Positions 1 through 11,509 of a DNA stretch of 64,000 bases are shown here, in pieces. Every line of letters starts with the position of its first letter. Position 1 is the first letter of the stretch. The notes under the pieces were generated by a model, which was not told where the DNA came from, made no database searches, and worked only from the letters and a program-made list of their open reading frames with translations. A program made the position numbers and the translations under genes. Origin of the DNA: Diplosphaera chodatii (taxonomy: Eukaryota; Chlorophyta; Trebouxiophyceae; Prasiolales; Stichococcaceae); contig JAALGY010000017.1 in NCBI GenBank assembly GCA_032358165.1, forward strand, positions 2,542,001 to 2,606,000, in the 5' to 3' direction.

Positions 1-3000
1 TCTTCATGCGCCGCATGAAGATCGCGCGCCCCGGCGGCAGCATCGGGTGCAACACCTTCTGCAGGTCCGGCCGCTTGGCCTGGTACCTGGGACGCCCAGA
101 GCATGCGACCCCTTTGCTCTGCTGGTCTTGGTGACAATTGAACACCTCCCTTTTTCGCAAGTATGGTCTGCAAGCTTGTGGTGGCATTACAGCACCGAGC
201 ACACGGAACTTGCTTGACAGAGCAATGCGGGTGTGCACAGTGTACATAGTTGCAGACAGGGATCCGAGTGCTGCTGCGGCATCAGCTGACACGTGGGACG
301 CGCACCGGTGCAAGCGCTCCAGGGCCTCCTGGGGCACCTCCTCCGGCGCGAACAGCAGCTGGTCGATGGTCTGCTGCCGCCAGCTGCGCCGCGCCATGCT
401 CACGAGCACCTGGATGAAGACACCCGCCAGGTTGGAAGACTGTCCTGGCTGGCATGACACTGATGTGCTTTCTGACGATCAGCACATCGGGAGTGCGCAG
501 CAGCAGGTGCTGCCAGCGGCACCTTGCAGGTGGGCTGCTTGCAGCGCGCGAGCGCGATCAGCACCTCGTCCATCATGCCCGCCAGGTTGTTCATGGACAC
601 CCGGCTGATGGCGTCCTGCACGGCATGCCATTCCATTCAAAGTCCACACCAGCACATTCAGACAACAGGCTCGCTGAAGCCTGTTGAACTAGGCTCTGCG
701 TGTGCACAAGCAACAGGGGTTGATTTGTACATGTTACCTACACCAGCTACACCATGATTTCTACAGCAAAACTGCGCAGTGAGTTGCAGCCCACCTTGCC
801 CACGATGACGGAGGTGCAGAAGGGCGCCATCGCCGCAGACAGGTTGGCGCTGACGAGGCCGCCAGGCGGGCAGAACGCCCAGCACTTGGTGCCTGCAGCG
901 CGCCACGACATGCAGATTCCACAGGTATGCCAGCGCTGGAAGCCTGTTGCTGTCAGGGCTCGCTTGCCAGAATACACCCCGAGGCGGCAAAAGAGAGGCG
1001 GCGCTGCTGCGGCATCTGCACCAGGCTGCCGAAGGACGTCCAAAGCGTCGTCTGGTTGCTCGGGGCACACCGGCACACAGCCTGCACCTGGGAAGCTGTG
1101 CCGCAGCTTCAGGGACAGCAGCGCCGCGACCCCGGCGCCCAGGCTGTGGCCGGTCACCACCAGCTTCCAGCCCTGGCCGTGGATGCCGCGCTTCATGATG
1201 GCAGCCGCATACTCCCCCCGCTTGTGCCCATCCAGTTCCTCCCCTTCCCTGGAACGACATGGGATGCCAGCGCTTGCACACCAGCTTGGCACTGCTGCCT
1301 ATCCAAGCCGCACACCCCGGGCAGCGGGTCATGCATGGCAGGGCATGAGCAGTGCAGGTAGCCCGCACATGCAGCGCCATTTGGCCGTGGTGAGGGTACT
1401 GCAGGACTCACTTGAGCATCTTTTTGCCCGAGCCGACCTCAGGGCCATGCACGTCGCCGGCGTTGGGAGTGCTGCTGTGCGCGCTGCCCGCGGCGGCCTG
1501 CGCTGCTCCACTGTCTGTCGCCGCATTGCCGGTCTCAACATCGCGGGGTCCGCCGGGACTGACCCTGCCGCCGCCGCCGCCGCTGCTGCTGCCTTGGCTG
1601 CGCCTCGCTGTATGGCTGGCGATCCGGCCCGACACCCCGTGCCAGAGGCCGGCGATGCCAGCGGCGACGCCGTGGGCTGCCTCGTCAGCGGAGATCCCTG
1701 CTTGCACGCAAACGCAAGCTGGACCTGGATCATGAGGAGTACAGCTCCTCGACCACACCGCAGGTTCAGCAAGAACGTGCATGCCCACAGCAAATGCAGC
1801 TCGGTTGCTCCCCGTCCCGTCAAGCAGACCTGGAAAATTGTCCTCTCCCGACAGGTCCTGCTGTGTTGTGGCGGATGTGGAGCTGTCCCGATGCCCCGCC
1901 GCAGACTTGCGCTCCTCATTGAACTGCTGCGCCTGCTGCCTCTGCGACCATGACAAGCAGGCCACCTGATCATCACCCAGAGGTGGGCAACCGTGCACAT
2001 CACCACAACATGTATGTCTAGTGGCCCATCCACTAGGAAAGGAACCAAGTCCTGCAGTGCCCCGCACCTGCTTCTGCCTGTCCTCTGCATCCATCTTGCC
2101 ACCCTGGCCGCCCTCCCCACTGTCGTCCTCGCTCAGCAGCACCTGCGCCACAGCAGCGTGCAGCAGATTGAGGCATGACCACCAAACAAAGCGCCCGCCC
2201 TTGCACGATGTTGGAGGTCTTTATCGATGGTTGATGTATGGCATTATGCGGACCTGAAGAATACCATGCTCCTCCAGATCTGCCCACACCGCCTTGGCGG
2301 CCGCCAGGATGCCCGAGTGCGCGAAGCAGGGCCCCAGATCCGGGTGCTCCTGCGATGTGGGGATGCAGTGCTGCTGAGCGTGATGCAGCGTTATAGCCGC
2401 CACATACCTGTCAGCACTGTTCCCAGCCTCAACAAGGGGCGCTTTCTGATCCGCGGGCAGCGGTCACATCAGATCATGCAGAGCTTGCCTGTTGCAGGGT
2501 CAGGTCAGCCACAGCAGAGCATCTTGCTGTGCTCATATGAGGCAGAGCAAACTTGCTGCACAGAGCAGTACCGCCTGCAGCTGGCGCGTACCTCCTTGAA
2601 GGCGTCCGGCAGCCACTCCTCCAGGTGCTCCGGGATGCCCAGGAAGTCGGTGACCCAGTCGGCGGTGGATACGCTGCCGCGCACCGACACCACCACCGAC
2701 TTGGTCGCGTGGTCCAGCACCACGATGTACGGCAGCGCGCCCAGCGCCTGCGCAGGTTAGCGTGCGGCACATTGTTACCCTTCTGGCGGCCGAGGTTCCG
2801 CTCTAAAACCAGCCGCAGGTCAGGCCCACGGCTGACGTGCCGCCAATACAGCAGTATCAGGCTATGACGCTGCAGTCCCTGTTGCTGGCAGCCCTTGCAT
2901 GGCAGTACCAAGGCCAGGCTGGCACGGCCTCACCTGGTTGGTGTAGCTAAAGTAGAGCAGGTCGTTGTCTGCGATGCCGGCATACTGCACGCAGAACAGG

Positions 3001-6000
3001 TGACGTGAGAGACCGCCGCTGCCATATGCTGCAGCACGTCATTTGGGAACAGCGAAAGTGCTGCATTGGCAGGAGACACAGCTGTATACCTGCACGACAG
3101 CCTCGTAGTTGAGATGGTCACTGAAGGTGTGGATCTTGTCCGCATTCAGCTCGTTGGCTCGGTATGCATTGTAGCCACGCCGCAGCAGCAAGCGCGCACG
3201 TGTGTACCATTTGTTGCTGCAAAACACGGCAAGTAGGAAAGTGGCAAGGTGATCCTGGTGACAGAACATGCCTCAAGAAGATGGTGTTGGTTGTGCGCCC
3301 TTTTTGGTGTGTCGATTTCATCTGCATATGTCAATCACTGCGCGCTCACCGCTTCTCCAGCCACTCGATGAAGCTGGCGCCATACACGGTCGTGGCGTAC
3401 TTCGCAAATGTCCGCGCCTGCCGCAATACCGCCGGGTCTACGTGCTTGTGCACGCCTGCACACGTGTCACAGCAGGCGTGCTGAGACCGCGTCACTTTGG
3501 CCTGCTGCAGCCGCTGTACGGCTGGCGGATGCGCCACAAGCAGGCTGGCTTTCTTGAAGCAATGTGCAGCTGCCTGACGAAGATCTGTCGCCTCCATATG
3601 TGTGCGGTTGCCACACCTGTGTATATAGCCGCAGCCGCGACAGGATCCAAATCCGGTCGCAGCTCGGCTGCGATCGACGACGGGGTCAGGAAGGTGCTCA
3701 GGTTGGAGCGCGCGATCTCGTGGGACACCTCCTCCACAGTGGACGGCTGGGCAGTCGGCGCCACGGCCAGCGCCTCGTTGAGCGCCTGCACGCAGAAGCA
3801 GTCTTGTGAGGCGGATGTGCCAGCATCAAGCAGCTGAACGTATAGTGAGCATGCACAGGTGTCATCCGGCCGCATTTGAGCGAGCCTCACAGCGCTGAGC
3901 TTCGACTCCAGCCGGTCAACCGCTTCGGCTGCGCTGCTGCCGTCAGGCAGGGACACTCCATCTGGCGCATCGCCGCTTGACCCTGACACTCCTGACGCAG
4001 TCCTGCGCAGTCAGGAGTACCATTGAGTAGCAGCTGCCACCCTGCCCTGTGAGGGGATGATCATGTGTGTGGGACCCCACAGAGGCCGCCCACTGGCTTT
4101 GAGCGGGCAGGGGAACGATGCTCGCAAAATGCACGGCATTGCCCGTCACACCATGACGCCAGGGCTACTATACACAGCTGCACACCTCTGAGCAGCCGCC
4201 TGGAAGGCTGAAGCCATGCCGACGGGAGGTGGCGCCGCTGGGTTGTCTGCAGCGGCGCCGCCATTGCTAGCGGCGTCCTGTAGCCTGTCCAGGTATCTCG
4301 CCGCATCCACGGTGTCCTCCACGGCGGGAGGACCATGCGCACCGCTGGGGGCTGCAGCAGCATGCGACTCGTCTGTCGTCACACACTGGAGTGCCAGGGG
4401 CAGGTGGGGCAGACGCGATGCAGGCAACACCCTGCCACCCTCCCTGCATGTGGGGCCAGGGCTTGACTTGCCGTCGATCACCTGCTCCGGATATGGTGGA
4501 CGCCACTGCCGACGCTGCATACGCCGCTGCGCTGGTTGCAGAGCCAGCCGTGCTGCCGTTCTCCTGCGCGCTCCCCAGCACCTCGGTGGCTGCCTGGCCC
4601 CTGTCCTTATCCTGTGTGCAGGGGTGGCAAGGAAAGCAGCTTTCCCAGTGGGCCCGCTATGCAACCATCACACCACATGGCACATCGAGGAGTGCACAAT
4701 GTGCGCGACATCATTGCCTGCTCGAAGACACAGGCACGTTGCAGCGCGGTGCCGCACCTGCAGCGCTGCTCCGAAGGAGACCTTGCTGCCGCGCCGGTCG
4801 TCCGGCATGGTGGAGCTGCGGCGCAGCGCGGACGGGGGCATCACGCCGGAGGCGCTGCGGGGCATGCTGCCCGACCTCCCCAGGCTGCCGGCCGCGCCGC
4901 CGTCCTCAATGGCCGTCACCGCAGTCTGCAGGGGAGCAGCGCACCCTGGGTTGGGAAGTGCAAGCATAGCACATCGTGAGGCACTGATAGCACGAACACT
5001 TTTACAGGGTTCTTCCTGTTGCCGAAGCACATCTCTTCAGGCGTGTGTGCGACCTCGGCTAGCCGTAGGCAGTTCATGAGTCTGTTGGCACGCTTAACTC
5101 GAAGGGCGCCAAGGGAAATCAAAAGCCATCAGAGACGGAAGCAGGGTTGCTTCCAGCCTTGCCGAACCACAGGCCATGCAGCGCAAGGTGGTGCGACGGA
5201 CCGAGATGTTCACCTGCAGGGCGTTGAGCACGCCCGAGTCCGCCAGGCTGGCCGCGGCCTCCGGCTCGCCCTCCAGCGCGCTGATGATCTCGTCGTGGTG
5301 CTCCCGCACCCCCGCCAGCACTGCGCCCAGGTCGCTGGCGTTGCCGGTCAGCATGCGCTCCAGGTGCCCCTGCGGCGTGTGCACACGAAGCACATAAACA
5401 AAACCATCCTGGTGCCCTCCCATGGATGCGATGCAGGTCACAGCAGGCAGGGCCATAAGCCCATGTTTGGTGTGTGCTCGCAGGCAGCGCCAGCTGTGGC
5501 GGTGCGCTGGTGTTCTACTAACGCTTGCCACACATGGCCACCCTGTAGTCGGTCAGCCTGCAGGTGCCCCTCATTGGCTCAGCATACACAAGGAGCCGTG
5601 AGACTGCCAGCCGCAGGTCAACCAGAGCACGTGGCTGCACCAGCTTGCAGCTCAGACCCAGCTGACTTCTGCAGCGTAAGTTTCAGCACGATCGGATCCG
5701 TCCACACACCCCTGCAAGGAGCAGCTCCCTGCAAGCCCCGGGTCTGCGCCCACCTCCAGGGTGCTGGTGAGGTCGAGGGAGGTGCCGCGCGCCGCCCGCA
5801 GCTCCGCCAGCGTCGCCCCCGTGGGCACCTGGTCGGGGCGCAGCATGGTGCTGATGTGGATGCCGCGCCGCCGCCGCTGCAGGGCCGCCAGCAGGATCAG
5901 GCCCACCACCTGCCGCCAGGGGAGTTGCGGTTGGTGTGCTTTGTGGTCAGCGCTGGCTCACGTGCTATGATCTGACGCTTGACCAACGAGCAAACAGCTG

Positions 6001-7213
6001 CAGCTGCTTGGTCAGCAGGTGCTTTGGTTGTGTGGTCGCCAACCCCCACCTGGTCTGTGGGTGCCAGGTCCAGCTCGCGCACCAGCCCCGCAAACACGCG
6101 GGTCGTGCGCTTCAGCGGCTTCTCCCTGCAAGGCAGCGAGGCCACATCATACTGCATGCGTTTGAAGGAGGTGTCCAAAACAGGGCTGCTGGCGTGGTGT
6201 CGCCGTGCCGCCAAATGGCCAAACGGCCTATGGCAGGAACCCACCCCTGCTGCTTGAGCTGCTGCTGGATGTCCTTCGTCTGCCGGTCCTTGATGCAGCC
6301 GAAGACGAGGATGCGCGCCCGCTTGCGCCAGCTCTGGATGTCCTGGTAGTCCGGGAACAGCGTGTACACCATCCAGACCCGAGTCCTGCGAGTGTGCAGT
6401 TGCTTGACGTTATGGCACTCATGAACGCGGTGCAAGCTTGAGCAGTTGCCTTCACCAGTTGGCTGGCTGGACCACAGATTGAGGCCTGCTGCGCCTCACC
6501 AGTTGAGTACGATGAAGACCCACGACAGGTACACCATCACACGCATGTCCACGTCACGGTCGTTGAAGTTGAAGCACGCTGGCGTGTGCGGCCCCTCCAC
6601 CACCCATGTCGCATAGGCTGCATGCACAGCGGACAGACGTTCAGGGCGTGCGCCCTGCTAGTGGCTGCGAACGCTCGGCAGCCCACGCACGCCGTTCGCA
6701 AGGCACGCTGCACGTGCATCTGTGACCAGCTGGCGGCATCCGCACCATTGTAGGCGGTCTGCAGGACCCACATCAGCATACGGAAGTACAGCGCCGGAAC
6801 CATCGCCTTGCGCTTGGACTCCAGGAACGGCGTGCCTGCACGCAGGCACATGGCGTATCTGCACTGCTCACCAGGACGATCCTAGCATCATAGTGGTTTT
6901 GACATCACCTGTTCGAGCAACACAATGGTAGGTAGATGCCTGTTGGATACCCACCTCGTAGGCCGATGACGATGAGCGCCACCTCGACCAGCATAGTCGC
7001 CGCAAACATGGCCAGCGTGCCGTCTACCACCGACTCGTAGAGGTTGGCATTCGTGTCGTCCACATATGCGCAGCTGGCAGGCTTAGAGACCAGAAAAAGA
7101 ATGCCCACAATCAGGAACCAGACGGCGTGCGACAGCAGGCCCCAGGCTGCCAGGATGGGAATGAAGTCTGATGCAATCTGCCACCGCAGCCCGAGCGCAG
7201 TGATGACTGGCAT
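1..7213 (-). CDS. DAGL: sn-1-specific diacylglycerol lipase (DAGL alpha/beta family), 3' partial
   Basis: Multi-exon gene read leftward, predicted to release 2-monoacylglycerol from diacylglycerol at a membrane. The start ATG (7211-7213) opens a protein aligning with animal DAGLs from the first residue: MP, a short RRW-like stretch, a membrane segment ending in LLSHAVWFLIV and a second one ending in IGLRGG (6905-7213). More membrane-like exons follow to about 6500. A cytosolic linker holds the family block FAGLVRELDLAPTDQVGV (about 6060-6110). The lipase_3 domain begins near 3600. Exons in order include YATTVYGASFIEWLEKR (about 3346-3400), the beta-strand block VVVSVRGSVSTADWVTDFLG (about 2635-2715), and VVTGHSLGAG with the catalytic Ser codon at 1143-1145. 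The likely catalytic Asp is the GAC codon 613-615, directly after the VGK exon end. The last exon seen (1-85) contains LPPGRAIF, matching the LYPPGR block of the family. The catalytic His lies further downstream, outside the window. Intron borders were not all fixed. Identification is firm. Confidence 0.92.
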
Positions 7214-7841
7214 TGCTGCAAGTATTCCAGCGCAGTGCCGGCGATGACTTGATCAGCTGCTGTCTGTCGCAGCGGCACGCGCCCAGAGTCACTGCATGCA
7301 GCTACACTTCAAGGGCTGGACCCAGGTGTGGCTGCTCTTGAGCAGGTTGCCCCGTATATCTTGCTACGACCTGGTGCAAGCCAAGCAATCCCACGTAGGC
7401 ATGTCACCATATACACTCCTTCGGCATGGTGGGACGGTGCCAATGGCCTCAGCTAGCTGCCATCTAGGTTAGAACACGGACTGGACCGTGCCGCCGCATC
7501 AGCACGACATGTGTGTCACATCCTACTAAACCAGTGTACCTCTGTACTAGCAATCTCAATGCGGAGGCTGGGACGAAGCTGACGTCCCTTTGGCCTGAAG
7601 TGGCGTTGCGTTGCCAACGCCAAACAGCTGGTAAGATTTGGCGATATCTGTTCAGCACCTGATGCACTTCAACAGCCGTGCTCACAGGCCCAGTATCTGT
7701 GTTGATGTGCAGCAGGGGGCCTGCTGTGGAGGCAAACCAGGCAAGCACATGCTCCAGAATCGAGACGCAGCGGAGGACAAACCATGCAGCAGTTGAATGC
7801 AAATGATCCGAGCGGAATTGAAGCTATGCTGCCGCTGATGC
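7214..7841. other. intergenic: MKP1 3' flank and DAGL promoter side
   Basis: This gap lies between the DAGL start and the MKP1 stop, both genes being on the minus strand. It should hold the MKP1 3' UTR and the DAGL upstream region. I see no clear TATA box, no TGTAA signal in the expected orientation and no repeat. An open frame on the minus strand at 7464-7802 resembles no family and has no ATG at its start. Confidence 0.6.
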
Positions 7842-10800
7842 CTAGGCCAGTGACACATCGCTGGCGCTGTCGTCGCTGTCGCTATCGCTGCCGCTACCCT
7901 CGCTCTCTGTGTTGGGCTCGCCGCCCGATGATCTATTCAACGTCTGCAAGCATGCACGTCCAGCCTCAATGAGCACGGCTGTTGGGAACGGTGAAGCGCC
8001 GAGGACATATTGAGCAGTTCCGCTCCACTCGCATCAAAATTACTCACGTGGGACGGAGGCCTGCCAGGCGATAGTGGGGTCAAGCCATCAGGGCGCGCCG
8101 ACTTTCGCCTGCGGGTGTTGGGGCTGCCGCCTGAGCCTGCACATGATACAGCGCACAGCTCAGATGAGACAGCATACCAGGCATCACGCAAGTTTGATAT
8201 GCTCTGCGGCGTACTGCTGAGGACAGGGCTTGGCAGGCTGCAGAGTCCGTCGACAGCAGCCACTGCATGTGCACGAGCACATGCGCAGCAGCCCACCGGG
8301 GTCAGCGCGCGGAGTCTTGCTGCCGCGCGGCGTGGGCGTCGCGATGTCGTCGGCGCCTGCAGACTTCGCAGTGCCCAGGGGCAGTCCCGTCACCGGCCGA
8401 GGTGCCGAGGGCTGCGCGCCGGCACCCACAGCCACCGGCGGCAGCGCTGGGTTCGCAGCGTGACCGTGCGCCGGCGACGCTGCCGGGGCTGACTCTGTGC
8501 GCCTGACTCTGGCTGGGCTGCCTGCCTGCTGTCCTGTTTGGTGGTCGATGAGCTGCAGAAATACACGTAAGCAATGAGGGACATGCAGGCTACCAAGTCA
8601 GCGGCGGCCTTGCACTCAACCCCCTGTAGGCATCAATCAGCAGGCACAGACTCTTCTGTGTATAGATTGGTGTGGGCATCTTAGCAACTCCAGCCAGCAG
8701 GTCACCTCAAAGTCGGCATCGTACGCAGAACAGGGCTGTGGCTGGAACCCAGCCGGCAGCTGCAGCGCTTCTGCAAAGTCTGGTGGCTCCGCCCCATGCT
8801 GGACGCGCACGCTGCCTTCGGCGGGGGCGGCCACGCCGTCAAACCGCTGTATGGCGCCAGCTGCCTCCTCTGCCGCAGCTGCAAGCTGGTCGCTGCACTG
8901 CGCACCCTGCACAGGTTTGATGATACATCTCTTGACGAACTGCGGCATGCTGCACAAAGGTGGTCAAGGGAGCTGAAATCTTCAATGTGCAACTGTACGA
9001 CCACATGCTGCTCTGGCAGCGATCCCGGTCAGCAGGCCCCACACCCCAAACGACGTGGTGCACATTGCGCACCCGCCAGATATAGGTGTGCTGCAGGGTA
9101 GTCAGCAAAAATGCGCCCCGAGGGTCCAGCGACTCAGCCTTCAGCTCCTTCACCTGTCGATGCCAAGAGCAGGGGTAACCCCTCAGCAAGCGTCCAAGTC
9201 AGTCAGCTTTCATGAGTCAGCGGCTGCTGAACAGGATCAAGTGGACGCAACATGTGCGCCGGCGTCTGCCAGCAAAGCAGCGGCAACAGGTCCTGTGCAC
9301 GTGTCACCTGCCGTGGCACAAGCAGCAGCGGCGGCTGCTTGAAGGCTGGTGCCATGCGCAGCAGCCGCGGCGAGCCTGGCACCTGCGCTGCGTCCCGCCT
9401 TTTGTGCCAATGCAGCAGCTGCGGGGCACCAGCAAGTGTGTGAGTGTTACCTCCTCAGCCTCTTGTGGCAGCATGCGACATCAGCGGGTAATGCACAACA
9501 ATGTCCTGCATGGGATGATGCACCCACAGCTGGAATGCATTGCACCTAGCACAGGAGCGGCACAGGAGCGGCAAGAAGCTGGGATGTCAAACGTGTCCAA
9601 AGCTGCAGCATGTGTGCCATGCTGCCAGCAGGAGTGCGGCTGCTGCACCTGGCAGGCGAAGCCGATGTTGGGGTTGGTCACCCCGCGGATGGCTTTCACC
9701 AGGTCGGCGACCTCCTGGTAGGGGCGCCCCAGCTTCCACATGAGGTAGCCGATCGTCAGCGCCGCCGATCGCGACACGCCCTGCGAGCAGTGCACCAGCA
9801 CGCAGCCCCCCGACGACCGCGCTGCCTGCACACACGCACAATAGCTCCATCATACATGTGCGGATGGCCCGGGCTTGGGGTAATTAGTGATGCAGGTAAG
9901 TCCCTCCATGTGCTGGACTACTCTGATGGTCCTCAGTAGAAGTGTCCCTGTTCAGGGCTCGACAGTTTCATTAGACGAGGGTATCACCTCAATGTAGTCG
10001 AAGACCTTGAACATGACGCTGGTGATATCCTCCTGGTTGTTGTCTGCATTGCAACTTATCGACTCTGATCAACGTCGCATCACAGCATCAGGCAGCTCAC
10101 ATGTGCTCGCGACAGGAGAAGGTTAGTAGCCCACACAGCAGCAGCAGCAGCAGCAGCCGCACCAGCATCAGCAACAGCAGCTGCCTGCAGAACTCACCCA
10201 GCAGGAACAGCGTCAAGTAGTCGATCTCGTCTGTGAAGCAGTTGGGCACCAGCATGCCCACGCAATTGACTATGTGCGTGATGCCCGCTGTCCGCAGCGT
10301 CTCTCGGTTCTGCGCATGGGCCTCAAACGCATTGAAGGCGCAGCAGTGGCTCTGAAGGCAGCGACAGCGGAGTGTGCCTGGAGGACGCCAAGCAGACTGG
10401 CGTCCTACTACAACATGGCATGAGGCCACAGAAACACTGGGTGGCGACGTGCTTGCCTGCGCCACAGCGCCGCCGCCGACGCACAGGCCCGGCGCCACCT
10501 CCGAGCACGCGTTCTCGAAGGCAGCAAACTTCTGACGGCGGGCGCCAACCTCGCTGGGCGGGCCCGAGTCATCCCGCGGCAAAGCCTGCAAGGCACAGAA
10601 TGCTGGGCACTGCAGCTGCACCAGCGTTTGTCAAACGTAACATGGGAAGGAACTCCAGCAAGGCAGGCTGCACATCCTTGGTGCCACGCCTGCCTCGAAC
10701 AGATCAGCACCATCAGCAGACATGAGGTGGTTGGTCACCTGCAGGTCCAAGCTGCGCAGGCCGAAACGGCCTCGGCGTGCTGGAGCCTCTGACTCGGAGC

Positions 10801-11131
10801 GGCCCACCTTCTGGCCGCCAAAGGGCGGTAGGTACCCTCCGTCGGCGCCATCATGGCGCCGGTTCTGCAGCGAACCCAGGTCCACGCTCAGCGACGCCTG
10901 CGACGCCCGAGGCTGGGCGCCGCTGCTGCGCTGCTCCAGCTGTGACGGCGAAGATCCGCCATGTCGCTGTTGGTGCTGCTGCTGCTGCTGCTGCTGTCGT
11001 GCTCTGCTGCCTGGGGGCGGGGTGCCGTTGGCCATCCGGTGGTCCGACTCCGCGGGCATCCCTGCTGCAGCCAGCTTCCAGAACCGTTCGCGCAGCAGCG
11101 GGAACTCGCAGCCGCCCTGGAACAGCGCCAT
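7842..11131 (-). CDS. MKP1: MKP1-like dual-specificity MAP kinase phosphatase with gelsolin-like region
   Basis: Predicted to dephosphorylate Thr and Tyr in MAP kinase activation loops, as plant MKP1 does in stress signalling. The start ATG (11129-11131) begins MALFQGGCEFPLLRERFWK. Exon 1 runs to about 10744 and carries a Gln tract and Ser-rich disordered sequence. The next exon holds VAPGLCVGGGAVAQ, then GITHIVNCVGMLVPNCF (about 10200-10330) and DNNQEDITS (about 9985-10040). The active-site exon (about 9655-9830) has the P-loop VHCSQGVSRS (HCX5R) followed by LTIGYLMWKLGRPYQE and NPNIGFACQ, very close to plant MKP1. Downstream exons encode a gelsolin-like segment: LDPRGAFLLTTLQHTYIWR (about 9090-9145), then AIQRFDGV and VRVQHGAEPPDFAEAL (about 8740-8850). 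Ser/Pro-rich exons follow, and the last exon is an acidic Ser/Asp tail ending in the TAG at 7842-7844. The DSP plus gelsolin arrangement is specific to green-lineage MKP1. Central exon borders are approximate. Confidence 0.9.
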
Positions 11132-11509
11132 GTCCCGTTGTGAGTCAGCGGATGTTTCGACTCATTGGGGGGTGTTCGCGCGCATGGTGCTGCACACGCG
11201 TCGCCGCCCACCCACGGCAGCCCGTCACGATTTGCAAGATGCCGCTGCGCGGGTTTGCGCAGCAGCCAGCAACAAGCAAATGCACGTGAACCTGAGCTGA
11301 TTACATTTGAAGTCGGACAAGAGATAGGAGCAAATATGCGCCCGTCAGCTGTGACCACCCATTGAGTCTGATCGAAGAAACAGCGCCTTTCGATGTTTGG
11401 CAAACGCCGAGCAGGCCTGCTGCACACGGGCAAACATCCATCTGCGTGCTTGCTTCTCCACTAGTTCATCATACATTGACACGGATGTGTAGGTGATCAT
11501 CACCTGCGG
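11132..11509. promoter_or_regulatory. divergent promoter region MKP1/PRP3
   Basis: About 380 bp separate the two start codons, so both promoters and 5' UTRs must fit here. I see no convincing TATA box or repeated operator-like element. The sequence is less GC-rich near 11290-11360. Confidence 0.5.

Noticed and set aside
754..1953. 399-codon open frame on the plus strand.
   Set aside because: It lies antisense to the DAGL lipase exons with GHSLG and its composition follows the GC-rich opposite strand; a shadow frame.
7464..7802. 112-codon minus-strand frame downstream of the MKP1 stop.
   Set aside because: It has no ATG at its start, no family resemblance and sits in the expected MKP1 3' UTR.
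10960..10997. CTG/CAG triplet runs (also near 10138, 19050, 25570 and 45391) considered as microsatellite expansions or CRISPR-like repeats.
   Set aside because: They encode Gln or Leu tracts or lie in introns, are short, have no spacers, and are a common feature of this genome.
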